A stretch of 64,000 nt of DNA, from positions 19,040,001 through 19,104,000 of the forward strand of contig NC_083384.1 of assembly GCF_031755915.1 (NCBI RefSeq). The letters run 5' to 3'. Every line of letters begins with the position of its first letter. The stretch's first letter is position 1. Source of the DNA: Ziziphus jujuba (taxonomy: Eukaryota; Streptophyta; Magnoliopsida; Rosales; Rhamnaceae). The translations under genes and the position numbers were made by a program. This document shows positions 11,369-22,990 of this stretch, piece after piece. The notes under the pieces were generated by a model. It saw nothing but the letters and a program-made list of their open reading frames with translations, ran no database searches and was not told where the DNA came from.

Positions 11369-11790
11369 CTTAGCTGGAAGGTTCTACACTCTCATTAAGA
11401 ATTCAAGAGAAGTTTGGAAGATTCTAGATAATTCAAGAGAAATCCAGGCTAATGTAGATAAAAATCTCTCTAGATGAATCTTTGTAAATATCTAGTAGAA
11501 TAGTCTAGAACCTAACCTAGATGTACGCTATGTATACATATCTAGAACCTTGTAAGCCCTTGTGATATGAGCCAAGCCCTATATATAAAAGGGTTGGTGT
11601 TTCATTTGTAACACATCCAAAAATTTTAGTAATACAAGCATTTTCATTCTCCCAAACTCTCTCAAAAGATCTCCTACTTTCTACTCTTTTCTTAGCTTCC
11701 ACATTGTGCATAGCTTGTGAGCAAAGCTGACTTAACCAAATGAAGTGCTAAGTGCCATATGGGAAGTTTGAGAGAGTTAGGCTCATGATA
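11369..11790 (+). repeat. 3' LTR of the gag-only element, 5'-truncated
   Basis: It is colinear with 6,922-7,350, from CTTAGC(C/T) through GGTTCTACACTC, the TATATAAAAGGG promoter-like site and GCTCATGA. The first ~36 bp of the LTR are missing, replaced by gag linker. The two LTRs differ at many positions, so the insertion is old. Confidence 0.85.
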
Positions 11791-11794
11791 GTAG

Positions 11795-12487
11795 AGTGAG
11801 GAGGCTAACCCAATCTTGCCCCATTGTGATTCCTAAGAATTAGGCAAAAAGGCAACATAGAAAATAAAAATAAATCATGTTTTTTCAATTACTAACAAAA
11901 GGATATCATTGGTAGTTCATATAAAATAGAATTAAATACTTATGAGCAGTTTTATTCACGGGCACATGACATTTTAAAGATTTTGTAATATTTTAAAAAT
12001 GCGTATTGGTAAAATGTCAGAAACAACGATGAGCACATAAATACACTACACCTACAAGTCATCAGAAAACTCCAAAGACATCAACATGGTTGTCGGCCAC
12101 CATAGTTGCAAGCAAGTGGCTTGACACCATTAGTCCCAAATGAACTAGCCATGGCAGATCTACAAGAAGGAAGCAACTTCACGGCTCGACTCCACCTCAG
12201 GCTGCCACACATAGCACCTAAAGGATCACCAAAACCCACAACTCGGTGTCACCATTGTTGGCGAGTGAAGCTAAACTTCCAACACCAAAAGTTTTGGGAG
12301 ATACCCATGCAATCATGGTGCTCCCTCAAGCCAATTCCATCAAGTTTCCTTCAACTTGAGCTTTAAACTTACTAGGCTCTCACCATTCGCTCCCGTTTCT
12401 CTGATTTTTGGGTTTCATTCTTTGATGGTGATTCTTCGTTAGGACAAGTAGGAAGAAGCATGGCTATGGCAAATTTTATAAATCAGA
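11795..12487. other. Intergenic, no gene recognised
   Basis: This holds a moderately GC-rich stretch (12,060-12,370) with a short open frame (12,106-12,366) that matches no family I recognise and has no splice or start context to support it. The remainder is AT-rich. Confidence 0.4.
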
Positions 12488-12940
12488 GAATGTATTGTCT
12501 TGAATAAACACATACCAAGAGGACTAAAATCATCTAGACTATAATTGCCGCCCTATTAGAGACCGATGAAAACATTAACCTGGGTTGTATAAACTGGATG
12601 AATGTATTCTTTTGGTAATCATATACTAGATGGATTAAAATCGTCTGGATTAGGTATGTCATGCTATACTATAGAATTGATGAAAATACTACTCTGGATT
12701 ATATAAACTATATGAATGTATTGTCTTCGGTAAGCATGTACCAAAAGATTAATATCGTCCAAGTTACGTGTATCACACTATTAAAAACCAATGAAAACAT
12801 TAACCCAGATTGTATAAATCGGACAAATATATTGTCTCCAATAAACATATATCAAGTAGACTAATATCGTCAAATATATTGATGAAAACACTAATCCGGA
12901 TTATAGATTACATATATTATGCTATTAAAAACTAATGATG
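12488..12940 (+). repeat. Four diverged tandem copies of a ~112 bp unit
   Basis: Units begin near 12,488, 12,600, 12,714 and 12,824 (spacing 112, 114 and 110 bp). Each has (G/C)AATGTATT, then AA(A/G/T)CATATACCA, TTAA(A/T)ATCGTC, ATTA.AACCGATGAAAAC and GGATTGTATAAACTGG-like segments. A short ORF at 12,661-12,864 is a product of the repeat and not a gene. Confidence 0.75.
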
Positions 12941-15058
12941 ACATAAGCCAACAATTAATTGTGGGAGATGAATGATGGACAAGATCCATGCAGCTTGAAT
13001 CAAATAGAGGAGGCAATGCGAGCTAGAGATGAAGACAATGGCAAAATAACCCAAGGTTGAGTAGTTCAAACAGCGCGTGATAGAGATTCCGACAGAGAAA
13101 GACTGGCAGACTGGAACGACTAAGAAGATCGGTCGTTTCTGAGTTGAATGGTGGTGGCTGTGTTGAAAAGCACGGCTATATTGCAGATGGCAAAATTGTG
13201 GTTGAAGATACTGGCCAAAAAATAAAACAGTGAAAGGACTCTTGTAATATATTTAAGTTTATTTTAATTTACTAAGAGTAAAATATGCATAGTTTATTAA
13301 TGTAGGTGGTAAAAATAAAAATTTTAATGTAAATGTATGTAAAATGTAATGTTGCTGGTATAAAATTTATAATATAAATAAACCTACCGAATACGTGTGA
13401 AAGGATGACTCTTCCCATAGTAATAATGGCAATAATGCCACTTGTAAGAAAGTGTGTCCATTTATCATGCAATAAATTTTTAATAATATTATATTTAGAT
13501 AATATGCGATTGACAGCCAAGCTTTCATGCTTAAAGTTGTGGAGGTTTTGTACCTTTTTTTTTTTTTTTGGTAAATTGGAAAAGAAAATTTAATCCCCAG
13601 CTCCTTAACCCAGAACATCAAAGATTATTATTAATGATCATATTCACTGGCTGTCTTAAAGGGCATAGGTTTTGTACATTAACCAAACAATTTTCATAGA
13701 AATTTCATAAATGAAGTATTAATCACTGCAATTTGGCCTTCGGAAAATTGCACGATTGATCAACCTGCCTTGAGATTTGCAAAAACAAAATAAATAAAAA
13801 TAAAAAAATAAAAACATATTAATGGTTCACTTTTTGTGCATATATTTGTGGAATTTTTAATTGGTGCATAATTTATGTGTACACCTATGTTGTTAACAAT
13901 TCCATTCCATCATACCATATCATCTGAAACTAATTTTGTATTTATGCTATTTACTAAAAAAAAATTGTATTTATGCTATGAGACACGTTGAGAATGCACT
14001 ACTACGAGACAACCAGTCAAATATTTTTAAAACATATAATGAGGTAAATTTTAATTTGACGATCCGAATTAAATCCGTCGGCATTTTCTTAATATTCAAT
14101 ATGCATACGAATAAACAAAAACATACTTTTTTTCTTTTCTTTTCTTTTATTGTTTTTGGTCGAATATTAACTTCGAATAACACTCGTTAAGATGATGATA
14201 ATAATAATGATGATAAACTTTCCCTATCATTATTTGGCATAAAAATATTGAATATAAAAATAAAGTAGCATAGAATAAAATGCATAAAACTTAATGTACA
14301 TGAAAATAGAATAATAATTTTGAACCATTTGATAAATATTAATCAATAGTTTTTAATATTTACAATGTTTTATGCAACATACAGGAAGTTAATGATGGTA
14401 AAAGCTTATGCAGACAATTCGGATGACCAAAGAAGAAAATTATGCAAATAATCACAGATTCAACTAGAATGCAAAACAGCTTTTAGATTATGAATGCAAA
14501 ACAGCTTTTAGATTATGAAGCATGGTTATCTCTATGTCATAAAATTATCCTTTCGACCATTCATCAAACTAGCCAGTATTTGTTTACCTTCTATTAACAA
14601 GAACAGAAAATAATAAAAAGGACATGAATTTACTTAAGCTAGGTGCAACTTCAAAATGAATTTATGACTAATTGACGCAAATTTACAATTATCACTCAAT
14701 CGCCTTCATATACACATAAAATCAACGTCGATACAATCTGAAGAAGTTAGTCAATAAGGAAGAAAAGATAGATATGTAATAGTACTTTCAATAATATCAG
14801 AAAATTCTAAAGAAGCATCATGAAAGCATTATTTGAACAGAATATGTACGGAAAAAAGAAAAACCCATCCAAGTTCTTATTGGAGCTCCTATAAGCTGTT
14901 TTCACTTCTCTTACAAAGAATTGAATATCATCTCTCTCAAATAAAATAAAATAAAAGCAAAAAATAAAATAAAATATAAAGATATCACCTATGGTTTCAT
15001 ACCATATCAATTAGTCCCTCTCCATTCTCGTTTCCAATTAAATACTTGTAAATTTTAT
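12941..15058. other. AT-rich intergenic stretch
   Basis: No gene is seen. It contains a T11 run at 13,556-13,568 and an exact tandem duplication of 25 bp at 14,467-14,516. Short ORFs on both strands are low-complexity. The part next to 15,058 would be the 3' untranslated region of the DnaJ relic if its last exon is correctly placed. Confidence 0.5.
14467..14516 (+). repeat. Perfect 25 bp tandem duplication
   Basis: The 25 bp unit starting GAATGCAAAACAGC and ending TTTTAGATTAT occurs at 14,467-14,491 and again, without change, at 14,492-14,516. Confidence 0.95.
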
Positions 15059-15204
15059 TCATAACAAAGAAGAACTGTCAGTACAAAAGTACCTCCAAAA
15101 GCCCTTAATTGAGTTCCACAAAGATGCAGCACCTTTGGTCCTCCGGCTTGAACTATAATTTTCTTGGTCTTTATTTTTGTGCTTCAAAGCTCCTTTCAGA
15201 ATCC
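15059..15204 (-). pseudogene. Probable last exon of the DnaJ relic
   Basis: An acceptor-like TCTTTCCAG precedes 15,204, and the frame is open to a TGA at 15,059. The 48-residue product is basic (GILKGALKHKNKDQEN, then SLWNSIKGFWRYF) and looks like a real protein C-terminus. It lies on the strand and in the order expected for the DnaJ gene, but I cannot match it to a conserved domain, so its membership is inferred. Confidence 0.45.
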
Positions 15205-15409
15205 CTGGAAAGATAATCACATAAATGAACCTCTTAAACCATAAGCATAACATTCATCTGTTGTGATTTCTTTAATAAAATGAAAGGTACTGGTTTACAA
15301 TTGTTAAATATAACATCCATTGTGTTGGCTTCATAGACAGTTTCCCCTCTTTCTAACAGCTCTGGTATTTGGAACTATTATTGGTTCGAGACATGAACCT
15401 AGGTATCTA

Positions 15410-15644
15410 TCTATAAACACTGGAAATAGAATAGAATTTTGTATATTTTTTCTATATAGAAGTGCTTTACATAAGAGTCCTCTTATAGAGAGTACTATCA
15501 AACAAATAAGGAAAAAATATTCCTACAATAGCTAGCTGATTATTAACTTTCCTATGTTATATTATTGACCAAATCACTCTATTTACATCTAATCAAATCT
15601 CCTAATATTCTATGTATTACAACTAAATCTTTTATTTTCCAACA
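15410..15644 (-). repeat. 3' LTR of the Copia element
   Basis: It matches 20,246-20,477 closely (AACACTGGAAA at one end, CTTTTATTTTCCAACA at the other, read on the plus strand). The outer TG on the plus strand appears mutated to TC. Confidence 0.85.
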
Positions 15645-15689
15645 CTCCCCCTCAAGCTGGTTTGAAGATATCTTCCATAGCCAGCTTGC

Positions 15690-17100
15690 CAATTAAGTTA
15701 TCAAATTGGTTATTTGGTAATCCTTTAGTAAGCACATCTGTTGTTTGTTCAGCTATAGGAATATACAGCATACATATCCAATTCTACATGTTTAGTTATG
15801 TCATGAAGGAAAGATAGGATTATGGGCAATGGAGATAGCTGCTTTTTTATCACAAAAAATCTTCATAGGCATAGGATTAGAGATTCTCAAATCTTTTAAT
15901 AATCTCTTAATCCATAAAACTTCACAAATTCCATGTGCAACTACTCTAAATTCCGCTTCAGCGGTGCTCCTAGCAACAACATTTTGTTTCTTACATTTTC
16001 AAGTAACAAGGTTGCCTCCAACAAATGTACAACAACCTAATGTTGATCGTCTGTCAATAACAATCCCTACCTAATCTGCATCAATGAATGCTTCAACCTG
16101 TAGATGGCCACGTGCTTAAATAGCAAACCCTTTCCAGGAGTTCTTTCTAGTATCTTAGAATCCTATTGGCTGCATCGAAGTGTTCTGGTCCCGGTGAATG
16201 CATAAACTGGCTAACCATACTAACAGCAAATACTATGTCAGGACGTGTATGGGACAAGTAAATTAGTCTTCCAACTAGCCTTTGATACTGCTCCCTGTTT
16301 TGTACTTCATTGGCCTTCGCAATCTATAACTTCAAGTTAGGTTCAATAGGAGTTTCAATTGGTTTGCATCTGAGTAAGCCCGTCTCATCAAGTAAATTGA
16401 GAACATATTTTCGTTGGTTGACAAATATACCTTCCTTAGACCTAGCAAATTCCATTCCAAGAAAGTATTTCAATGTTTCCAAGTCTTTGGTCTCGAAAGC
16501 AGCTGCCAACTTCTTTTTTAGTCTCTTTAGTTGTTCAATATCATCACCTGTTAAAACTATATCTTCTACATAAACAATTAAAATTGCAACCTTGCTTTCC
16601 TTGCTGTGCTTATAGAACATTGTATGATCAACCTGACTTTGATGGTAGCCACAATTTTGTACAACTTTTCCAAACGGTCAAACCAGGTTTAGGATATTGT
16701 TTCAAACCGTATAGGGATTTTCTTAATTTACAAACCTTATTAGGACTAAATTTATTCTCAAACCCAGGTGGTAGGCTCATAAAGACCTCTTCTTCAAAAT
16801 CTCCATTGAGGAAGGCATTCTTTATGTCCAACTGGTGTAAGGGCTAGTTAAAGTTCACAGCTAAAGACAACAAAACTGGAATTGAATTTATCTTAGCAAC
16901 AGGAACAAAAGTTTCTTAATAATCAATCCCATAAGTTTGGGTAAAACCGTTAGCAACCAATCTTACCTTATATCTTTCTATGCTATCATCAACTTTGCAT
17001 TTCACAGTGAAAACCCTTTTACAACCTATTGTCATCTTCTCTTTAGGTAGGTCCACTATCTCCTAAGTACCACTTCTTCTCAAAGCATTCATCTCTTCCA
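15690..17100 (-). pseudogene. Copia reverse transcriptase and RNase H relic
   Basis: The reverse transcriptase is in pieces: 16,628-16,831 has [22 protein letters not shown] and [11 protein letters not shown], and 16,324-16,620 has LIVYVEDIVLTGDD and LKYFLGMEFARS. The usual YVDD catalytic motif reads YVED (codon 16,564-16,566), and a frame change separates the two pieces. RNase H lies at about 15,690-16,250 in broken frames. Confidence 0.85.
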
Positions 17101-17139
17101 TAATTGCTAATTTCCAATTTGGATTATCTAAGGCTTCCT

Positions 17140-18700
17140 AAATATTTCTAGGGATAAACAGATGTGAAATTTTGTAGGAAAAAGCCTTATGGTGATGAGA
17201 AATTTTTTCATAAGATAAGTATTTAGCAATGGGGTATATTGTGCAAGTTTGGGTTCCTCTTCTAAGAGCTATAGAAATATCCATACCAGATGGCATATTA
17301 GAAATAGGAATTGAGTTTAAGTTAGAAATAGGAATACCTATAATATTCTGAGTACCAGTGTCCAAAGTTGAAGATTGATTCAATTCTAGAATCATAGGTG
17401 GACCTTGACTCTTTTGATGAGATTTCCTCTAATTATAAACCAGAAGCTCATTATTTTGGTTCTTTTGATTTGCTTGTAGTGTTTCTCCCCCTATTTGAGA
17501 TACAATAATGTTTTACAATTTTTGACTAGGATTTTCAATGATTTTATCAAAACCTTCTTCCCTTTGTTTTTCAAAAATAGTTGAAGATGAAGAACTAGGA
17601 GTAGTGTTCAAGATAATTTTTGGTAATGGAACAAGGGATAGATCTTGAAAATTGTCTTCCCATTCGTGTTTCTCCCCCTGGAGATAATTTTTTTGAAAAT
17701 AAGGTTTGTTTTCCAAGAAAGAAACATCCATACTCAATGAATTTTTTTGGTCTGGGGAAAACATTTGTAACCCTTTTTAGTTGAAGCATACCCAATGAAA
17801 ATACACTTTGCAGCCCTTGGATCAAGTTTGGATCTAGAATGACTGGGAATATGAACAAAAACAGAGCAGCCAAAAACTTTTAGTAGTAAATCCAAAGAAA
17901 TCCGTGACATAGGAAAAAAAAATTTTGAAACACTCTAAAAGGTATTCTATAATTCAAAACACGTGTAGGCATCCTATTTATCAAATATGAAGCTGTTAAA
18001 ATAGCTTCTCCCCAAAAGAATTTTGGAACATTCATTAAAAACATTATAGCATGAGCCACTTCAAGCAAGTGTTTATTTTTCCTTTTGACAATGCCATTTT
18101 GTTTATGGGTATCTACACATGTAGATTGATGTTAAATGCCATTTTCCTTTAAAAAGACTCCTAAGTAATCATTAAAATACTCAATTCCATTATCAGTATG
18201 AAGAATACTTATTTTAGTTTGAAACAGAGTTTCAATCATTTTATAAAAATCTTTAAATAGTGTTCCTACTTCAGATTTCTCACTCATTAAATATATCCAG
18301 CATAATTGAGTATGATTATCAATAAATGTGACATAGCATTTTTTTCGAGAAATAATAGTGATTTTTGAAGGTCCTCAAACATCACTATGAATTAAATAAA
18401 ATGGTTTTGAAGAAACATAAGATTTTGGCAAATAAGTAGTACGATGACTCTTAGATGACAAAACAACTTTCACATTGGATTTTAGAGTAATCCAAACCCT
18501 TAAACAAAGTAGGAAATAAGTGTTTAAGATATTGAAAACTAAGATGTCCTAATCTAAAATGCCAAAGCATTATTTGTTCATAATTAGAGACAGAACTGAC
18601 ACTATAAAAACCTTGAGCTTTTTTATTATTGGCAAAGTCACCATCAAAATAGTAAAGTCTATCTATCATTTTAGCATTACCAATCTTCTTCCCCTAACTC
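17140..18700 (-). pseudogene. Copia integrase relic
   Basis: The pre-integrase zinc-binding region is at 18,451-18,669 (LWHFRLGHLSFQYLKHLF and CESC). The core continues through 17,880-18,450 and includes FWGEAILTASYLINRMPTRVL. Several stops and small indels split it. The following 17,140-17,870 part is the variable linker between integrase and reverse transcriptase. Confidence 0.82.
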
Positions 18701-20040
18701 TAATCCTGAAATTCACAGTGGGAATCATGAAAGATAACACAACAATTAGACTCATTTGAAAGCTTACTAACAGATAAAAGATTGCAGGTTAGTTTAGGAA
18801 CATGAAGAACAGATTTAAGATCAATATTCTCCAATATTTTTATCAAATCTTTCCTTGCAATAGGTGAGAAACTACCATCTGCAATTCTAATTTTTTCTAT
18901 GCAGAACAAGGTGAATAGATATTACATAATTTAGAAAGATTGGTCATATGATCAAAAGATCCAGAATCAATAATCCATGAAGCAAAAGTTGAACAAGAAA
19001 GTGCACTAGGTTCACTACATGTTTGAGCAAAAGAAACATTAGAAATACTAGATGATGAATTGGATTTTAGCAGTTTAAGAAGGTGAGTCATCTGCTCTTT
19101 ACTGAAAGGACTTGCTTCAGCTTCATTAGTAGTAGGTGTTACACGTCTGGTTTTGTCACCAGCCTTGCTGCTTTTCCAATTTGCAGGCTTGCCATGGATT
19201 TTCTAGCAAGTTTCACAGGTGTGCAAGGAAGATTGCAATAATCACACCATATTCGTGGCTTTTCTTCAGCTTTCTTCGGATAATTTGTTGCTTTGTTAGC
19301 AACAAATTCAGAGGTAATTAATGCTGAACTTTCTACAATCCCGTTGATGATCTTCTTGCCCAACATTATGTTTCTACAAATTTCTTCTCTTCGTACTTCT
19401 TCAAATACTTCGCCAATTGGAAGAAAAGGTGATCTGCCTAAGATTCTTCCTATTACTTCATCAAACTCCACATTGAGCCCCGCAAGGAACTTGTATATTC
19501 GATGAGTCTCCATAGTCTTCTTGTTGTGAATGGAATCTTCTGTAGATTTCCATTTGTAGTCATTAAACAAATCTAAATCTTGCCACAGTCATTTCAACGA
19601 GTTGAAGTACTTGATGACTGTGTTATCTCCCTGTCGGAATTCACTAAGTTTCAAGGTTAACTCATACACTTGTGATTGGTTTCTCAAATCAGAATACATC
19701 TGGTTAACATTATCTCATAATTCCTTGACTGTGAAATAACACATGTTATTTGAACCAATGTCTTCCTCTATGGGATTGATGAACCGTGTCATAACCATTG
19801 AATTTTCTAAATATTAGGTAGCATAAGTCATAGCTCACACTGCTAGTGCCTTTTTTTATCCGATCATGTAGATAATTTTCCCACACCCTCAAATATACAT
19901 TCAAACAAATTGAGACCACCGTAAGAAGTTATCACCATTCAAGTGGATTGTGATGATTTGGACAAAATGAGAATCAGTATTTAGGGCTTGAGAAGTAGTA
20001 CTGTTGGACGAATTAGTGGAATGAGTGGATGCAAACGAAA
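18700..20040 (-). pseudogene. Copia gag and protease relic
   Basis: Gag begins near 20,050 in broken frames and is open at 19,139-19,570 (IYKFLAGLNVEFDEV, LGRSPFLPIGEVFEEVRREE). A damaged zinc knuckle, WCDYCNLPC, lies near 19,230-19,255. Protease follows at about 18,897-19,091 with WIIDSGSFDHMT, where DSG is the active-site triad, and continues in another frame at 18,700-18,909 (LHVPKLTCNLLSVSKL). Confidence 0.85.
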
Positions 20041-20245
20041 TTTCAAACATCGTTGGTAATAAGTTGTGCAAAGGAACAGCTAGGGTTTTTCTTTTTTAGC
20101 CAGAATCAAGAAGTGAGAGTAGGCTCTTTAAATACTATCCACGTAGAGTTACTATTCACTTAAGTACTATTCATGCGGGTACTACTCAGACTGCAGCACT
20201 TTTCACTAAGAGGTTTTACCTAGCTCTGATATGTATTAACATATT

Positions 20246-20477
20246 TGATATTAACACTGGAAAAAGAATAGAATTATGTATAGATTTTTTATATACAAGT
20301 GCTTTACATAGGAGTCCTCCTATAGAGGGGACTATCAAACTAATCAGAAAAAAATATTCACACAATAGCTGACTGATTATTAACTTTCTTATTTTACGTT
20401 ATTAACCAAATCACTTACAAGCTAATCAAATCTCCTAATATTCTATGTATTACAACTAAATCTTTTATTTTCCAACA
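20246..20477 (-). repeat. 5' LTR of the Copia element
   Basis: The partner of 15,410-15,644 with the same termini. It differs by scattered substitutions, which implies an old insertion. Confidence 0.85.
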
Positions 20478-20760
20478 CTCTATTCTTGTTTTTGAATCCT
20501 ACAATCCTACCAATCCCATTTCTATTAAATTATCACGTTGCAAGTGTAAGGCCCAATTTATGTCCCATTTAATGGATGCCACATATGAAGGAGAGTGCTT
20601 TTAATAGCATCTTTATGTAGGAGTGATATATATAGCTTAGACCATTTTCCAAACTGTTTTAAGGTCTTAAGATGATGTAACTTAACAAAGTAAATATTTG
20701 ATGGTAACTTCGCAATGGTAAGTATAACAATGAAAATGACACCAGTGCCTCTGAAAAAAC

Positions 20761-20818
20761 TTAATAGCCTTTCCTAAATACTTTTGACAAATGTTCCAAG
20801 AGTGCACGCTCCTCATCC
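20761..20818 (-). pseudogene. Possible DnaJ relic exon
   Basis: After an acceptor-like TTTTGACAG, the minus strand reads DEERALLEHLSKV before a stop. This resembles the short acidic ER-LVE-LA segment that follows the substrate-binding domain in plant DnaJ proteins. Position and strand fit but the match is short. Confidence 0.35.
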
Positions 20819-21179
20819 CTGTCAAAACATCAAACAAAATACCAATCAGAAATGAAACAAAAAAGACATGATATTGGTATTTAAATATTAAAGAAGAAAA
20901 AGACGATGGAAACAGAGACTAACGTACTTCAAAGGTCCTTGAGATTGTTTTTATACAAGGTATATGAATTCCTTCATTTTTGTTAGTTTGACTGCAAGCT
21001 AGTGATTTTAAAGACTTGTGCATCATTTGTAGTTCTGTAACAAACTATACACAGTACATTTTTCTGCCAGCACAGATCAATTTCAGCCTGCTGGTAAGAC
21101 AATTTCTCAAAAGGACGCTTGTTTGTTAATCACCACACCCTGCTGCAGCCAAACGCAAGCCCTTTCATAGCTTTGTGTT

Positions 21180-21319
21180 GGCACAAAGCTAGAAAACATC
21201 ATAAACGAATAGATGGTTTGTTGATGTTTGGAACACCCATATGTGGCAACTTTTAGCATTTCTACAGGCTGAATCCTAGAAGGAATTTAAAGATCTCGCA
21301 ACTCATCAACAGTTTCTAC
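21180..21319 (-). pseudogene. DnaJ relic exon, second substrate-binding piece
   Basis: It follows an AACATCAG acceptor and reads VETVDELRDL, a stop in place of Gln, then IPSRIQPVEML. After a single extra base it reads LPHMGVPNINKPSIR. The intact family has the same block without the stop and the shift. The 3' border is unclear because the sequence after PSIR is eroded. Confidence 0.75.
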
Positions 21320-22682
21320 CTGATGTTGCTTTAAGCCTTTCTTTCAAAAGCAACTTATATGCATACTTAAGAGAAATATAAGGGTTGTACACCATTAAGA
21401 AATATTACCAAGACTCATAAACCATTCAAAAACTAATAGACAAAAGCATAGCAGATACCACATAAAACTAACATAATAAGCAGAATTTATTCAGAAATCC
21501 ACGTACAGGAAAAATAAATGTGAAGACTGAAAATTATATAGTAAAAGTACTGCATTCTTCTACGCACACAGCAGCAAGGATCCATTTCAATTTAATGATG
21601 AAGTAGCTTAAATTTTTTCTCAATTCCTAGTAAAATTACCATTATATCAAGACTAAACAATGCCACATTCCAATCATGATATTAAATCAAAACAAGATTG
21701 AAACATAAGCTATGAAATGGCTTAAGTATGAAGTTTGATAAGAATTTAAGTTTTCAACCGTCTGCATTACCACATTGGTCTAACTCTATACTTTATTTTC
21801 CCCATTATTTACCCTCACAGACCCACCCCCCTACTTATTCAAACATCATAATCGATTAATTATGGCCCAAGAGATGAATTATTCAACGGAATCCCCTAAC
21901 AAATTCATAATGCAATAATTTTAAAACAAGATATACAAGGCAATTCAGGGGCAAGGTAACAATAACTCAAGGTCCACAGTGACCATCACCCATGATGGGC
22001 CAGCGTTTCATGCCCCCATTTTTAACAACTGCTCTAATGTCTAATCCCAAATATTGGTGGCAAAGTGGAAGGTTTCTGAAAAAAATGTATGCATCCTATG
22101 TGCTTATATCTTACCTACCCAAAACAGTAAGCAAGCAAATAACCCTAAGAATATAAAGCAAAATGGCTCTTATCAATCAACAAAACATCTTTGCAGAATC
22201 ACAAACAAATTCTACGATGAAAAAGCAGCATCAATGAGCTGCATTACCAGCCCATTTAAGTTTGGGAGCATGAAAATGAAGCAAAAATATATGTATTGTT
22301 TACCCATTAGTGTAGTAGTTGCAATTGTTGTAAGTTACAAATTTCCTTAGGGACTCTTATCTTACAAAACTTACCCATATATTATAAAAACACATTGCAA
22401 AAGGCATTCAGATTAATCAACAGAATGTACTAATGAAACCGCCAAAATAATTTTAGCATCAAATCAACCACACAGACTTAATTAACAGTTCTTCGGTGAG
22501 GATACATAACAAATTTTAAAATGCTGACAAAAAAATATCATGAAGCATAAAAAGAATGATATATATGGTTCTGATAACAATCATTACATCCTTCATAGGA
22601 AAAAAAAAAAAAAAAAAAAATGAAAGGTTAAAGGCAGATTAGATCACCTAATGTCAAATCAATTACAGGGAACAAAAAGTAC

Positions 22683-22813
22683 CTTTATGACAGTCCCTAA
22701 TATGGCGTTGGTATAATCCTGCATTTATTGTTGAATACGGATTGAGACCATCCCTCTTAATACCATGTTTTTCATCTATATGGTGCATTATAAAAGGATC
22801 ACCAGCTATACAC
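22683..22813 (-). pseudogene. DnaJ relic exon, first substrate-binding piece
   Basis: It is bounded by a CCTGTCAG acceptor and an AAAG/GTAC donor. It reads IAGDPFIMHHIDEKHGIKRD, GLNPYSTINA, then after a +1 shift DYTNAILGTVIK. This is the characteristic region of the DnaJ C-terminal substrate-binding domain. The shift lies at about 22,718. Confidence 0.78.
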
Positions 22814-22819
22814 CTGACA

Positions 22820-22855
<36 letters not shown>

Positions 22856-22867
22856 ATTTTCCACTGC

Positions 22868-22990
22868 ATATGTCCACATTAAAATGCAGATGTCAGTTTA
22901 GACGACGGTTTTTGGAGAAACTATAGTCTAAATTGCTATTATTGACGACATCCATAGCTATGTCTTCATTTTAATAAAATGTGGACATCT
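22868..22990. mobile_element. Short MITE-like element with terminal inverted repeats
   Basis: About 120 bp begins ATGTCCACATTAAAATG and ends CATTTTAATAAAATGTGGACAT, so the ends form an inverted repeat of roughly 15-20 bp. TA microsatellites flank it closely (22,821-22,851 and 23,007-23,033). It sits in an intron of the DnaJ relic. A target duplication cannot be resolved in the TA tracts. Confidence 0.45.

Larger units (their letters stand above)
6886..11790 (+). mobile_element. Gag-only Ty3-like LTR retrotransposon, interrupted by a solo LTR
   Basis: Two LTRs bracket an internal region that contains only a decayed gag. The 5' LTR (6,886-7,350) starts TGTCACGATCC and ends CTCATGACA. It is followed at once by GTTGGTATAAGAGCAAG, one mismatch from the usual plant initiator-tRNA-Met primer-binding site TGGTATCAGAGC. 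The 3' LTR ends CTCATGATA at 11,790. GTAG flanks both outer ends (6,882-6,885 and 11,791-11,794), a likely 4 bp target-site duplication. No protease, reverse transcriptase, RNase H or integrase is present: gag runs almost straight into a 3' LTR that lacks about its first 36 bp. The copy cannot move without proteins from elsewhere and is probably dead. Confidence 0.85.
15410..20477 (-). mobile_element. Decayed Ty1/Copia LTR retrotransposon
   Basis: Two 232-235 bp LTRs (15,410-15,644 and 20,246-20,477) enclose a minus-strand polyprotein relic in Copia order: gag, protease, integrase, reverse transcriptase, RNase H. On the minus strand each LTR starts TGTTGGAAAATAAAAG. The purine-rich tract GAGGGGGAG lies just before the 3' LTR (15,645-15,653), and a primer-binding-like ATATCAGAGCTAGG follows the 5' LTR near 20,220. 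Outer flanks are ATCTA (15,405-15,409) and CTCTA (20,478-20,482), a 4/5 match consistent with an eroded target-site duplication. The coding part has many stops and frameshifts. It is inserted in an intron or 3' part of the DnaJ relic. Confidence 0.9.

Noticed and set aside
12106..12366. 86-codon frame
   Set aside because: No recognised family, an ordinary start context and no conserved neighbour. Probably chance in a GC-richer patch.
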